Source: Nocardia australiensis
GTDB taxonomy: Bacteria; Actinomycetota; Actinomycetes; Mycobacteriales; Mycobacteriaceae
Assembly (NCBI RefSeq): GCF_020733705.1
Contig: NZ_JAJFZM010000003.1
Coordinates: 186,001-250,000 of the forward strand
Direction of reading: 5' to 3'
DNA: 64,000 bases
The translations under genes and the position numbers were made by a program. Each line of letters begins with the position of its first letter. Positions within the stretch are counted from its first letter, which is position 1. Shown piece after piece: positions 1 to 8,675 of the stretch. Below the pieces are notes generated by a model. That model had not been told where the DNA came from. It did not search any database and saw only the letters and a list, made by a program, of their open reading frames with translations.

Positions 1-213
1 GAGGTGCTACGTTCCGGCGCGCTCGATGCCGTCGAAACGGGTGCTGGACTGGCGAGTTCCGGTGAATCCGCACACGTCGGCCTAGCCAATGTCGACGACC
101 GCCTGCGCGCCGCCTTCGGCAACGACTACGGCTTGATCGTCGACACCGCGCCCGGCGCGGGAACGAAGGTGAGCCTGCGGGTGCCCAAATTCCGAGCAGG
201 CATCCAAGCGTGA
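1..213 (+). CDS. Sensor histidine kinase, C-terminal fragment (LytS type)
   Basis: The frame is open from base 1 and stops at 211-213, so only about 70 C-terminal residues are present. They include a Gly-Leu-Ala-Asn followed by a basic stretch (GLANVDDRLRAAFG) and a late Gly-Ala-Gly-Thr-Lys-Val, as in the G boxes of HATPase_c domains of LytS/YehU-type kinases. The next gene is a LytTR response regulator, which supports a two-component pair. The input domain lies outside the window, so the stimulus cannot be read here. The symporter genes that follow suggest a role in carboxylate uptake. Confidence 0.8.
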   Translation, partial: EVLRSGALDAVETGAGLASSGESAHVGLANVDDRLRAAFGNDYGLIVDTAPGAGTKVSLRVPKFRAGIQA

Positions 214-342
214 GCGAATAGTTGCGCCCTGGCCGGGTTGCCATGTCGTTGTGCGCGCACAGCGGGAACCGACCCGCTGCCGCGACCGGAGTGCACCGAC
301 CCGATCCGACGTCGGCTGCGCTGCCCTTACGATGGACCGGTT

Positions 343-1140
343 GTGACCCGCACCACCGATACACCCGCCGGAGCACTGCGCGTGCTCGCCGTGGACGATG
401 AGAAGCCGGCTCTGGACGAGCTGGTGTATCTGCTGCGCGCCCAGTCGGACGTGGGCGAGATCCACAGCGCGAGCGACGCGACCAGCGCGTTACGGCTGAT
501 GCGCGTTCATCCCGTCGACGCGGTCTTCCTCGACATCAATATGCCCGGGCTGGACGGGATGGAGCTGGCGGGGATCCTGTCGGAGTTCGCGGCGCCGCCG
601 GCCGTGGTGTTCGTGACGGCCCACGACGATCGCGCTGTCGCGGCGTTCGATCTCGGTGCGGTGGACTATCTGCTCAAGCCCCTGCGGGAGGCCCGGTTAG
701 CTGAGGCGGTGCGGCGAATCGTCGCGGCGCGAACCACCGCCGCGCCGGCGGCCATGGAACCTCGCGCCGACCCGAACGAGGTGATCCCCGTCGAGCTGGG
801 CGGGGTCACCACACTCGTGCATCGCGCCAACGTCAGCTGGGTTGAGGCCGACGGTGACTACGCGCGGCTGCATACGAGCGCCGGATCGCATCTGGTGCGA
901 ATCCCTTTGTCCGCGCTCGAATCACGGTGGGAGAACGCGGGTTTCCTGCGGGTGCACCGGTCGTATCTGGTGGCGCTGCGATTGGTGACCGGGTTGCGCA
1001 CGGTACGCACCGGCACGGTGGTGTGCCTGCGTGCCGACGGCAACGCGGCGGCGGTGGAGTTACCGGTCAGCCGCAGGCAGGTCAGGGAATTGAAACAGCG
1101 TCTCGTGCACGGTCCGCGCCAGCAGTGGACCAGCCAGTGA
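343..1140 (+). CDS. LytTR-family response regulator
   Basis: A 265-aa regulator with an N-terminal receiver and a C-terminal LytTR DNA-binding domain. I place the start at GTG 343; the frame extends upstream to 238, but that stretch looks non-coding. Receiver residues are visible: Asp18-Asp19, phosphoacceptor Asp64 in FLDINMPG, Thr92 and Lys112 in DYLLKP. The LytTR part spans roughly residues 150-255 and includes VEADGDYARLH and FLRVHRSYLV. It follows the kinase fragment after 129 nt, and its stop overlaps the next start (GTGA). Paired LytS/LytTR proteins beside actP-like symporters suggest control of acetate or pyruvate uptake; this is inferred from position. Confidence 0.9.
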   Translation: MTRTTDTPAGALRVLAVDDEKPALDELVYLLRAQSDVGEIHSASDATSALRLMRVHPVDAVFLDINMPGLDGMELAGILSEFAAPPAVVFVTAHDDRAVAAFDLGAVDYLLKPLREARLAEAVRRIVAARTTAAPAAMEPRADPNEVIPVELGGVTTLVHRANVSWVEADGDYARLHTSAGSHLVRIPLSALESRWENAGFLRVHRSYLVALRLVTGLRTVRTGTVVCLRADGNAAAVELPVSRRQVRELKQRLVHGPRQQWTSQ

Positions 1141-1505
1141 CCGGACCGCAGCAGCGCCCGGCCCGCGAACGCGTCGTGCTTTCACAACGGCGCGGCGCGC
1201 GACCGGTGCGTACCCGGATCGAAGTGGCCGAACAGACCGATATCGGTGCGGCGATGATCGGTGGCCTGATTCGCGCGCAATTGGGCCTCGCGTTGCGGAT
1301 GAGCCTGGTCACGGTCCTCGTATTGTGTTCGCTGCCGGTGCTTTTCCGAATCGCCGGTTCGGGCTCGGTGGTCGTGCTCGGACTGCGACTGCCGTGGGTA
1401 CTGCTCGGTATCGCGGCATATCCCCTGTTGTATGCCGTCGGGCGGCTCTATGTCCGGCTCGCCGAACGCAACGAACAGGACTTCCTCGAGCTGGCGGAGG
1501 ACTGA
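1137..1505 (+). CDS. Small two-helix membrane protein, putative symporter partner
   Basis: A 122-aa protein starting at GTG 1137, overlapping the regulator stop by 4 nt and abutting the next symporter start at 1506. After a polar, Arg-rich N-terminus of about 45 residues it has two hydrophobic segments (around residues 50-75 and 83-102). It ends in a charged tail, GRLYVRLAERNEQDF. This resembles the DUF485 layout (compare the tail of the DUF485 protein at 3422-3802), so I infer a small accessory subunit of the symporter encoded next. I do not recognise a named family with certainty. Confidence 0.75.
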   Translation: MTGPQQRPARERVVLSQRRGARPVRTRIEVAEQTDIGAAMIGGLIRAQLGLALRMSLVTVLVLCSLPVLFRIAGSGSVVVLGLRLPWVLLGIAAYPLLYAVGRLYVRLAERNEQDFLELAED

Positions 1506-3260
1506 GTGAACTCCGGCACCGCGCCCGCTCTCACGATCGCCGCGCTACTGCTCGCGGCGCTGGCTACGGTGGCGATCGGCTTCTATGGTGTGCGGCTGGC
1601 CCGCACCACCTCCGACTTCCTCGTCGCCTCGCGCAGTGTCGGGCCGCGCTGGAACGCGGCGGCCATATCCGGAGAATATCTTTCCGCCGCTTCATTTCTC
1701 GGCGTCGCCGGGCTGATCGCGAAGTACGGCGCCGACGCGCTGTGGTATCCGGTCGGGTTCACCGCAGGCTATCTCGGGCTGCTGTTGTTCGTCGCCGCGC
1801 CGTTGCGGCGATCGGGTGCCTACACGGTGCCCGACTTCGCGGAATTCCGGCTCGGGTCGCTGCGGTTGCGCAGACTGGCGGCGGTCGTGGTGGTGCTGGT
1901 GTGCGCGGTGTACCTGATTCCGCAGTTCCAGGGGGCCGGGTTGACGCTGCGCATTCTGCTCGGCGTCCCGGACTGGGTGGGCGCGGTGGCGGTTGGCGCC
2001 ATTGTGATCGCGAACGTCGCAGGCGGCGGGATGCGATCGATCACGCTGGTGCAGGCGTTCCAGTACTGGCTCAAGTTGACTGCGGTAGCGATCCCGGCGC
2101 TCGTACTGCTCGGGCATTTCCTCGCCGATCATCGCGACCTCGGCGCGCCCGCTCCCCCGATTGTCACCGAGCGCACCACGGTGGATGTGAGCACCGATGT
2201 GGTGGTGCAGGTCGGTGCGCAACAACAGGTTTCGATCACCGGGACGCTGGACGAGCACACGGTCGACGGTCCGGTGCTGCTCGTCGCGGGAGAGCACGAA
2301 CTTGCGGCGGGGACTCGCCTGGTGCTGGATCCGGGCGCGGCGGTACCGGTGGTCGCGGGGGCTCCCGCGAATGGCGCGGCCTGGCTCGCACCCGGTGGCG
2401 GATTCGGCGGATCCCACCCCACCTATCAGGTGTACTCGCTGATCATCGCGACCTTCCTCGGCACCATGGGGTTGCCGCATGTTCTGGTGCGTTTCTACAC
2501 CAACCCCGACGGCCGGACCGCCAGGACCACCGCGCTCGCGGTACTCGGCCTGGTCGGGTTGTTCTACCTGTTCCCGGTACTGCTCGGGGTGTTCGCGCGA
2601 CTGTATGTTCCGCAGTTGCTGATCACCGGCACCTCCGACGCCGCGGTCGTGTTGCTGCCCGGTTCGGTGCTTGCCGGATTGCCCGGTCAGTTGCTTGCGG
2701 CGTTGGTCGCGGCGGGGGCGATCGCCGCGTTCCTGTCTACCTCGTCGGGTCTACTGGTCAGCATCGCGGGCGTGCTCAGCACGGACATGCTGCGCGGCCG
2801 GATCCGCGATTTCCGTGCCGCCGCAGTGTTCGCCGGCGCGGTTCCGCTCGGTTTGTCGCTGACCGTCGCCTCGCTCGATCTATCCCGTACGGTCGGGCTC
2901 GCGTTCTCGGTCGCGGCATCCACGCTATGCCCTTTGCTGGCGTTGGGCATTTGGTGGCGCGGCCTGACCGCTACGGGTGCGGCTGCCGGACTCGTAGCGG
3001 GCGGTCTCGCGTCGGGCGGCGCTACGGTGGTGTCGGTGCTCGGTGGCGTCTCCGACGATGTAGCAGGCGGCTGGCCCTCGGCGATACTCGGCTATCCCGC
3101 GGCGATCAGCGTGCCACTCGCCTTCGCATCGATGATTCTGGTCAGCAAGGTGACGCGTGGGCAGAATGCCCGGACGGTGGGGCGGATCTTCCTGCGGCTG
3201 CACGCGCCGGAGCGGCTCGGCATGGGCGCCGACCGCGAGCGCGCACTCCACTCGAACTGA
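1506..3260 (+). CDS. Sodium:solute symporter (SSS family), cation acetate symporter-like
   Basis: A 584-aa SSS-family permease with about 13 hydrophobic segments. Typical motifs are visible: SGEYLSAASFLGVAGL near residue 57, the GGMRSI motif near residue 173, and TMGLPHVLVRFYTNP near residue 320. The family couples Na+ or H+ to uptake of acetate, propionate or pyruvate. Unusually, about 90 residues (roughly 217-305) between membrane segments are polar and rich in Val/Thr/Gly, looking like an extracytoplasmic beta-type insert; the second symporter at 3799-5436 has a much shorter loop here. GTG start directly after the preceding stop. Substrate is inferred from the acs operon downstream. Confidence 0.88.
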   Translation: MNSGTAPALTIAALLLAALATVAIGFYGVRLARTTSDFLVASRSVGPRWNAAAISGEYLSAASFLGVAGLIAKYGADALWYPVGFTAGYLGLLLFVAAPLRRSGAYTVPDFAEFRLGSLRLRRLAAVVVVLVCAVYLIPQFQGAGLTLRILLGVPDWVGAVAVGAIVIANVAGGGMRSITLVQAFQYWLKLTAVAIPALVLLGHFLADHRDLGAPAPPIVTERTTVDVSTDVVVQVGAQQQVSITGTLDEHTVDGPVLLVAGEHELAAGTRLVLDPGAAVPVVAGAPANGAAWLAPGGGFGGSHPTYQVYSLIIATFLGTMGLPHVLVRFYTNPDGRTARTTALAVLGLVGLFYLFPVLLGVFARLYVPQLLITGTSDAAVVLLPGSVLAGLPGQLLAALVAAGAIAAFLSTSSGLLVSIAGVLSTDMLRGRIRDFRAAAVFAGAVPLGLSLTVASLDLSRTVGLAFSVAASTLCPLLALGIWWRGLTATGAAAGLVAGGLASGGATVVSVLGGVSDDVAGGWPSAILGYPAAISVPLAFASMILVSKVTRGQNARTVGRIFLRLHAPERLGMGADRERALHSN

Positions 3261-3337
3261 ACCTCTTTCGGCCAGGCGACCATGACCGTTCGTCGCGCCA
3301 CGGCGACCGTTCACCGCACAATCAGGCACCTTCACGG

Positions 3338-3353
3338 AGTGACCTGCGCCACA
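3338..3353. promoter_or_regulatory. CRP/GlxR-like site before the DUF485-actP-acs operon
   Basis: AGTGA-N6-CCACA, one mismatch per half-site from the actinobacterial CRP/GlxR consensus TGTGA-N6-TCACA. It lies 69-84 nt upstream of the DUF485 ATG. CRP-type control of acetate uptake and acs is known in other actinobacteria. The match is imperfect and binding is inferred. Confidence 0.35.
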
Positions 3354-3421
3354 TGGCGATTCCCGCACCCCGCCCTCGATACGGTCTGCGCAGCAAGCCA
3401 CGTCACACGCTAGGACTCCTG

Positions 3422-3802
3422 ATGACCAGTATCGACCTCGAGGGCGAGGGCACCGAGCGCAGGCCCGCAGCAGCGCCGCCGCACCAGCCAAGTGCCGAGG
3501 AATTCGCCGCCGTCCAAGCGAGTCCGCAATTTCAGGAACTGCGAAGCAGGTTGCGCCGCTTCATATTTCCCATGACCGCAGTGTTCCTGGTCTGGTACCT
3601 GAGTTACGTACTGCTCGGGGCTTACGCCCATGACTTCATGGCGCAGCAGGTCTTCGGCAACATCAACCTCGGATTGTTGCTCGGCCTCGGACAATTCGTC
3701 TCTACCTTCGCCATCACCGCGCTCTACGTCCGGTTCGCCAACCGTGAGCTCGATCCGCGCGCGGCGGCCATCCGCAACCATCTCGAGGGGGTGCAGGCAT
3801 GA
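3422..3802 (+). CDS. DUF485 membrane protein
   Basis: A 126-aa protein; ATG at 3422 follows an AGGA Shine-Dalgarno sequence. The N-terminal 40 residues are polar, then there are two transmembrane helices (about residues 57-76 and 87-110) and a tail ending ALYVRFANRELDP. DUF485 proteins (E. coli YjcH) are regularly encoded directly before ActP acetate permeases. Here the stop overlaps the symporter start by ATGA, so translation is probably coupled. The frame is open far upstream to 1325, but that stretch is antisense-like read-through of the other symporter gene and is not counted. Confidence 0.88.
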   Translation: MTSIDLEGEGTERRPAAAPPHQPSAEEFAAVQASPQFQELRSRLRRFIFPMTAVFLVWYLSYVLLGAYAHDFMAQQVFGNINLGLLLGLGQFVSTFAITALYVRFANRELDPRAAAIRNHLEGVQA

Positions 3803-5436
3803 GTGAGCGCTATCTGTCCGCTGCCGCGACGGTCGGCAACCCGGCCGCGAATATCGCCATCTTCGCCCTGTTCGTAGCGATCACCATGGTCGTGGTGATC
3901 CGGGCCAGCCGTAACAACCGCACGGCGGCCGACTATTTCACCGGTGGTCGCGGTTTCTCCGGACCACAGAACGGCATTGCCATCGCGGGCGATTACCTTT
4001 CCGCGGCCAGCTTTCTCGGCATTGCGGGCGCGATCGCGGTGTACGGCTATGACGGCTTCCTTTACTCCATCGGCTTCCTGGTCGCCTGGCTGGTCGCGCT
4101 GCTGCTTGTCGCCGAAATGCTCAGGAACACCGGCAAATTCACCATGGCCGATGTACTGAGCTTCCGGTTACAGGAAGGCCCGGTCCGCACCGCCGCCGCG
4201 CTGACGACACTCGCGGTGTCGCTGTTCTATCTGCTGGCGCAGATGGCGGGTGCGGGCGGGCTGGTCGCGCTGCTGCTCGATATCTCCGACAAGACCGGAC
4301 AGTCCATTGTGATCGCCGTGGTCGGCGTGCTCATGATCGTGTACGTGCTGGTCGGCGGCATGAAAGGCACCACGTGGGTGCAGATCATCAAGGCCTGCCT
4401 GCTGATTACAGGTGCGGCGGTAATGACCGTCATCGTGCTCGCCAAATTCGGGTTCAACTTCTCCGACATCCTCAGTTCGGCACAGGACGCGGTATCCGGG
4501 GCGAAGACCAAGGGAGTCGCCGCACGTGACGTGCTCGCTCCGGGCGCACAATACGGCGGCAGCTCGACCTCCAAGCTGAACTTCGTTTCTCTCGGCCTGG
4601 CACTGGTCCTCGGCACCGCGGGCCTGCCGCATGTGCTGATGCGCTTCTACACGGTGCCGACCGCGAAAGAGGCACGGCGCTCGGTGGTCTGGGCGATCGG
4701 CCTGATCGGCGCGTTCTACCTGTTCACCCTGGTGCTTGGTTACGGTGCGGCCGCGATCGTCGGCCCGGACCGCATTCTCACCTCGGCCGGCGGGCAGAAT
4801 TCGGCGGCGCCGCTGCTGGCGTTCGAACTGGGTGGGGTCGTGTTGCTCGGTGTGATCTCGGCGGTCGCGTTCGCCACCATCCTCGCGGTCGTGGCCGGAC
4901 TCACGATCACCGCGTCGACGTCGTTCGCACACGACATCTACGCGAGCGTGATCAAGCGCGGCAAGGTCGACGAGGCCAAGCAGGTCAAGGTCTCCCGGAT
5001 CAGCGCGGTCGTCATCGGCATCCTCGCCATCGGACTCGGCATCCTCGCCAACGGTCAGAACATTGCGTTCCTGGTAGCGCTGGCCTTCGCGGTCGCGGCG
5101 GCGGCGAACCTGCCCACCATTCTGTTCTCGCTGTTCTGGAAGCGGTTCAACACCACCGGTGCACTGTTCAGTATGTATGGCGGCCTCATTTCCACCATCG
5201 TGCTGATCGTGTTCTCCCCGGCGGTATCCGGGTCGGCGAGCGCCATGATCCCGGGCTCGAAGTTCGACTGGTTCCCGCTGTCGAATCCCGGCATCGTCTC
5301 CATCCCACTGGCTTTCGCGCTCGGTGTGCTCGGCACCTTCGTCGGTGGCAGGCGGCCGGAAAACCCCGCCAAGGCCGCGGAGATGGAGGTCCGTTCGCTC
5401 ACCGGCGCCGGTGCCGAGAAAGCCGTTGCGCACTGA
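3799..5436 (+). CDS. actP: Cation acetate symporter ActP-like
   Basis: A 545-aa SSS-family transporter with about 13 transmembrane segments and the hallmarks of ActP/MctC permeases: NGIAIAGDYLSAASFLGIAG near residue 57, the GGMKGTTWVQ motif near residue 185, and GTAGLPHVLMRFYTVP near residue 275. It follows its DUF485 partner by ATGA overlap and lies 45 nt before acs, so uptake and activation of acetate are probably one transcription unit. Expected location is the cytoplasmic membrane. Pyruvate or propionate as additional substrates cannot be excluded from sequence. Confidence 0.92.
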   Translation: MSERYLSAAATVGNPAANIAIFALFVAITMVVVIRASRNNRTAADYFTGGRGFSGPQNGIAIAGDYLSAASFLGIAGAIAVYGYDGFLYSIGFLVAWLVALLLVAEMLRNTGKFTMADVLSFRLQEGPVRTAAALTTLAVSLFYLLAQMAGAGGLVALLLDISDKTGQSIVIAVVGVLMIVYVLVGGMKGTTWVQIIKACLLITGAAVMTVIVLAKFGFNFSDILSSAQDAVSGAKTKGVAARDVLAPGAQYGGSSTSKLNFVSLGLALVLGTAGLPHVLMRFYTVPTAKEARRSVVWAIGLIGAFYLFTLVLGYGAAAIVGPDRILTSAGGQNSAAPLLAFELGGVVLLGVISAVAFATILAVVAGLTITASTSFAHDIYASVIKRGKVDEAKQVKVSRISAVVIGILAIGLGILANGQNIAFLVALAFAVAAAANLPTILFSLFWKRFNTTGALFSMYGGLISTIVLIVFSPAVSGSASAMIPGSKFDWFPLSNPGIVSIPLAFALGVLGTFVGGRRPENPAKAAEMEVRSLTGAGAEKAVAH

Positions 5437-5481
5437 GCCCGAACATCAGGCTGCCCTTGCTATTTCGATAGGAGATCGACG

Positions 5482-7449
5482 TTGACCAGCGCAACCACCG
5501 ACCACGACACAACCGGTCAGGCAGGCTCGGCGGACGCGGTGCCCGCGACCTATCCGCCGGAAGGCGCGTTCATCGCGACAGCCAATGCCGGTGCGGCCCT
5601 GTATGACAGGGCCGAGGCCGACCGGCTGGAGTTCTGGGCCGAACAGGCCGGGCAGCTGCATTGGGATCAGCCATGGACGCAGGTCCTCGATTGGAGCGAC
5701 GCGCCGGTCGCCAAGTGGTTCGCCGACGGCAAACTCAACGTCGCCTACAACTGCGTCGACCGGCACGTGCTCGACGGCCACGGCGATCAGATAGCCATCC
5801 ACTGGGAAGGCGAACCGGGCGACTCCCGCGACATCACCTACAACGACCTACTCGCCGAAGTATCCAGGGCAGCGAACTATCTCACCGAACTCGGCCTCGA
5901 GGCCGGTGATCGGGTCGCCATCTATATGCCGATGGTGCCCGAGGCGATCGTATCGATGCTGGCCTGCGCGCGCCTCGGCCTTACCCACTCGGTGGTCTTC
6001 GCGGGGTTCTCCCCCACCGCACTGCGCCAACGCGTCGACGACGCCTCCGCGCGCCTGATCATCACCACCGACGGACAGTGGCGGCGGGGTATGGCCGCGC
6101 CGCTCAAGGCCGCGGTCGACGAGGCGCTCGGCGGTGAGCCCTCCAGCGTCGAACACGTACTCGTGGTGCGCCGCACCAACATCGACGTGCCATGGACCGA
6201 CGGCCGGGACCTGTGGTGGCACGACACCGTCACCAACGCCGACGCTGATCACCAGGCACAAGCCTTCGACGCCGAACACCCGCTGTTCATCCTCTACACC
6301 TCCGGAACCACCGGAAAGCCCAAGGGCATTCTGCACACCTCGGGCGGCTACCTGACCCAAGCCGCGTACACCCACCACAACGTCTTCGATCACAAAGCCG
6401 GACAGGACGTCTACTGGTGCACCGCGGATATCGGCTGGGTGACCGGGCACAGCTACATCGTTTATGGTCCACTGGCCAACCGCGCCACCCAGGTCGTCTA
6501 CGAGGGCACCCCCAACTCCCCCGACGAACACCGGCACTTCGACATAATCGAAAAGTACGGCGTCACCATCTATTACACCGCACCCACATTGGTGCGCACC
6601 TTCATGAAATGGGGCCGCGAGATCCCCGATGCCCACGATCTGTCCACGCTGCGACTGCTCGGCTCGGTCGGTGAACCGATCAACCCGGAGGCATGGCGCT
6701 GGTATCGAGATGTTATCGGCGGCAACCGAACCCCGATCGTGGACACCTGGTGGCAGACCGAGACCGGCGCCATCATGATTTCCCCGCTGCCCGGCGTCAC
6801 CGCCACCAAACCCGGTGCCGCGATGGCGGCGCTACCGGGCATCAGCGCCAAGATCGTCGACGACGCGGGTGCCGAACTCGACCACGGCGCCTCTGGTTTA
6901 CTCGTCCTCGACCAGCCGTGGCCGTCGATGCTGCGCGGCATTTGGGGCGATATGGACCGGTTCCGCGAAACCTATTGGGACCGATTCGCCAACGACGGCT
7001 GGTATTTCGCCGGTGACGGCGCCAAATTCGACACCGACGGCGCGCTCTGGGTGCTCGGCCGGGTCGACGACGTCATGAACGTCTCCGGACACCGAATCTC
7101 CACCGCAGAGGTCGAATCCGCCCTCGTCGGCCACACCGACGTCGCCGAAGCCGCGGTGGTCGGCGCGACCGACGCCACCACCGGCCAGGCCATCGTCGCC
7201 TTCGTCATTCGCACCGCGAACGCGGCACACAGCGGTGACACCCTCACCGCAGAACTCATAGCCGCAGTTTCCCAAGAGATCAGCCCGATCGCCCGCCCGC
7301 GCGAAATCCACATCGTCCCCGAACTCCCCAAGACCCGCAGCGGCAAAATCATGCGGCGCCTCCTGCGCGACGTCGCCGAAGGCCGCGAACTCGGTGACAC
7401 CTCCACCCTCGTCGACCCCCAGGTTTTCGAAGCAATAGCGCGCGGGTAA
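5482..7449 (+). CDS. acs: Acetyl-CoA synthetase (AMP-forming)
   Basis: A 655-aa member of the ANL superfamily, normal length for Acs, converting acetate, ATP and CoA to acetyl-CoA via acetyl-AMP. Visible motifs: the P-loop-like YTSGTTGKPKG near residue 271, WWQTETG near 425, YFAGDGA near 513, and the C-terminal RSGKIMRR whose Lys622 is the residue acetylated in this family to switch the enzyme off. The start is TTG 5482 behind AGGAG. Likely in one operon with DUF485 and actP. Confidence 0.95.
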   Translation: MTSATTDHDTTGQAGSADAVPATYPPEGAFIATANAGAALYDRAEADRLEFWAEQAGQLHWDQPWTQVLDWSDAPVAKWFADGKLNVAYNCVDRHVLDGHGDQIAIHWEGEPGDSRDITYNDLLAEVSRAANYLTELGLEAGDRVAIYMPMVPEAIVSMLACARLGLTHSVVFAGFSPTALRQRVDDASARLIITTDGQWRRGMAAPLKAAVDEALGGEPSSVEHVLVVRRTNIDVPWTDGRDLWWHDTVTNADADHQAQAFDAEHPLFILYTSGTTGKPKGILHTSGGYLTQAAYTHHNVFDHKAGQDVYWCTADIGWVTGHSYIVYGPLANRATQVVYEGTPNSPDEHRHFDIIEKYGVTIYYTAPTLVRTFMKWGREIPDAHDLSTLRLLGSVGEPINPEAWRWYRDVIGGNRTPIVDTWWQTETGAIMISPLPGVTATKPGAAMAALPGISAKIVDDAGAELDHGASGLLVLDQPWPSMLRGIWGDMDRFRETYWDRFANDGWYFAGDGAKFDTDGALWVLGRVDDVMNVSGHRISTAEVESALVGHTDVAEAAVVGATDATTGQAIVAFVIRTANAAHSGDTLTAELIAAVSQEISPIARPREIHIVPELPKTRSGKIMRRLLRDVAEGRELGDTSTLVDPQVFEAIARG

Positions 7450-7463
7450 ACCTCCCGAATGCG

Positions 7464-7504
7464 ACGGACCCGGCCACCAAACGATGAGGGGGGCCGGGTT
7501 CCGC
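7464..7504 (+). terminator. Stem-loop after acs
   Basis: ACCCGGCC (7468-7475) pairs with GGCCGGGT (7492-7499) across a 16-nt loop, and flanking bases extend the stem around a bulge. It starts 15 nt after the acs stop. There is no clear U-tract, as is common in actinobacterial terminators. Confidence 0.5.
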
Positions 7505-7700
7505 CGCTCCGGAAGTCTTGGCCACTCGCATGCCGCCACGGACTCGAAACCTAGACCTCCCGGGCCACGACACACCGGATCGGCGATCGGCGCGAAGTTC
7601 GAGTGAACCATCGAGCCACCCACTACGTAGACAATTCAAGACCGGTGTGATAAAAGCATTTGCCGGTTCGGAGATCGTTCCCACGAACGGAGGCCGACCA

Positions 7701-8132
7701 ATGATCGACAATGATGACCTCATCCTGCGTCGCCGCACCGTCATGGTCGCGGGCGTAGGTGCGGTGGCGGCGGCCACCGCTTTGACCGCGTGTAGCACCG
7801 ATGGCAAATCGGCACCGGCACCGGGCCCTACCGCCTCGGCCGGACAACAAGGCACCGACGTCATCGCCAAGGTCGCCGAGGTACCGGTCGGTGGCGGGGT
7901 GATCAATGGTGATGTGGTGGTGACCCAGCCCAATGCCGGGTCCTTCATCGGGCTGTCCTCCACCTGCACACATGCAGGTTGCAAGGTGGCGGATGTCTGC
8001 GGTGGCACCATCAACTGCGCCTGTCACGGCAGTAAATTCGGGCTCGACGGCTCGGTGGTCCACGGCCCGGCGACTCGCCCGTTGGATTCGAAGCCCGTGC
8101 GCGTCGAGGGTGACTCGATCGTGGCACAGTAG
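7701..8132 (+). CDS. Rieske [2Fe-2S] lipoprotein, probably Tat-exported
   Basis: A 143-aa protein; ATG 7701 follows an ACGGAGG ribosome-binding site. The N-terminus has a twin-arginine-like RRRTVM, a hydrophobic stretch and a lipobox ending LTAC, so it is predicted to be Tat-exported and lipid-anchored. The Rieske cluster motifs are present: CTHAGC and, 15 residues on, CACHGS, giving the two Cys and two His ligands. Such proteins are electron carriers of unknown partner. It is convergent with the VOC gene, with only 6 nt between stops. The 250 nt before it hold the acs stem-loop and no other gene. Confidence 0.9.
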   Translation: MIDNDDLILRRRTVMVAGVGAVAAATALTACSTDGKSAPAPGPTASAGQQGTDVIAKVAEVPVGGGVINGDVVVTQPNAGSFIGLSSTCTHAGCKVADVCGGTINCACHGSKFGLDGSVVHGPATRPLDSKPVRVEGDSIVAQ

Positions 8133-8138
8133 CGCCGG

Positions 8139-8606
8139 TCAGGAGTCGCCGAACTGTTCGGCCATGCGCCTGTCCATCTCCTCTGGTGCGACATCCTCGA
8201 TATGGGTGGCCACCGTCCAGCGATGGCCCCACGGATCCTCGAACGCGCCGGTGCGGTCGCCGTAGAACTGATCGGTCATGGGCGTGAGTTCGGTGGCGCC
8301 CCCGGCGATGGCCGCGGTGAAGGCGGCATCGGCGTCGCTCACATAGACGTGCAGGTTCACCGGAGTCCCGCCGACCGACTTCGGGTCACGGAAGTCCATA
8401 TCCGGAGCCGGGTCACCGATCATGACGACGGAACTGCCGAACATCAATTCACAGTGCGCGACCGTGCCGTTTGGGCCGGGCATGCGCATTCGCTCGGTCG
8501 CGCCGAAAATTTGTTTGTAGAAGTCGATCGCGGCGGCGGCACCTTCGATCGCCAATCCGGGCGATACCACTGGATATCCGTCGGGAACGGGCTTGACGTC
8601 AGACAT
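8139..8606 (-). CDS. VOC-family (glyoxalase/PhnB-like) protein
   Basis: A 155-aa protein of the vicinal oxygen chelate fold, closest in appearance to PhnB/YdcE-like entries: AAAAIDFYKQIFGATE near the start and AFEDPWGHRWTVATHIED near the end, with a beta-alpha-beta-beta-beta repeat pattern. These proteins include glyoxalases, dioxygenases and antibiotic-binding proteins, and sequence alone does not reveal the substrate. The ATG at 8606 follows an AGGA. It faces the Rieske gene tail-to-tail. Confidence 0.85.
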   Translation of the reverse strand: MSDVKPVPDGYPVVSPGLAIEGAAAAIDFYKQIFGATERMRMPGPNGTVAHCELMFGSSVVMIGDPAPDMDFRDPKSVGGTPVNLHVYVSDADAAFTAAIAGGATELTPMTDQFYGDRTGAFEDPWGHRWTVATHIEDVAPEEMDRRMAEQFGDS

Positions 8607-8675
8607 GAGAAGCCATCCTTTGCTAGGAGCTGCCTCCGGTCGTAGGCAATTGATCGGACAGTGCCGAGCCTATTC

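Noticed and set aside
1325..3421. Open frame running through the first symporter into the DUF485 gene
   Set aside because: Only the last 126 codons (from 3422) have family motifs; the rest is Arg-rich out-of-frame reading of the symporter.
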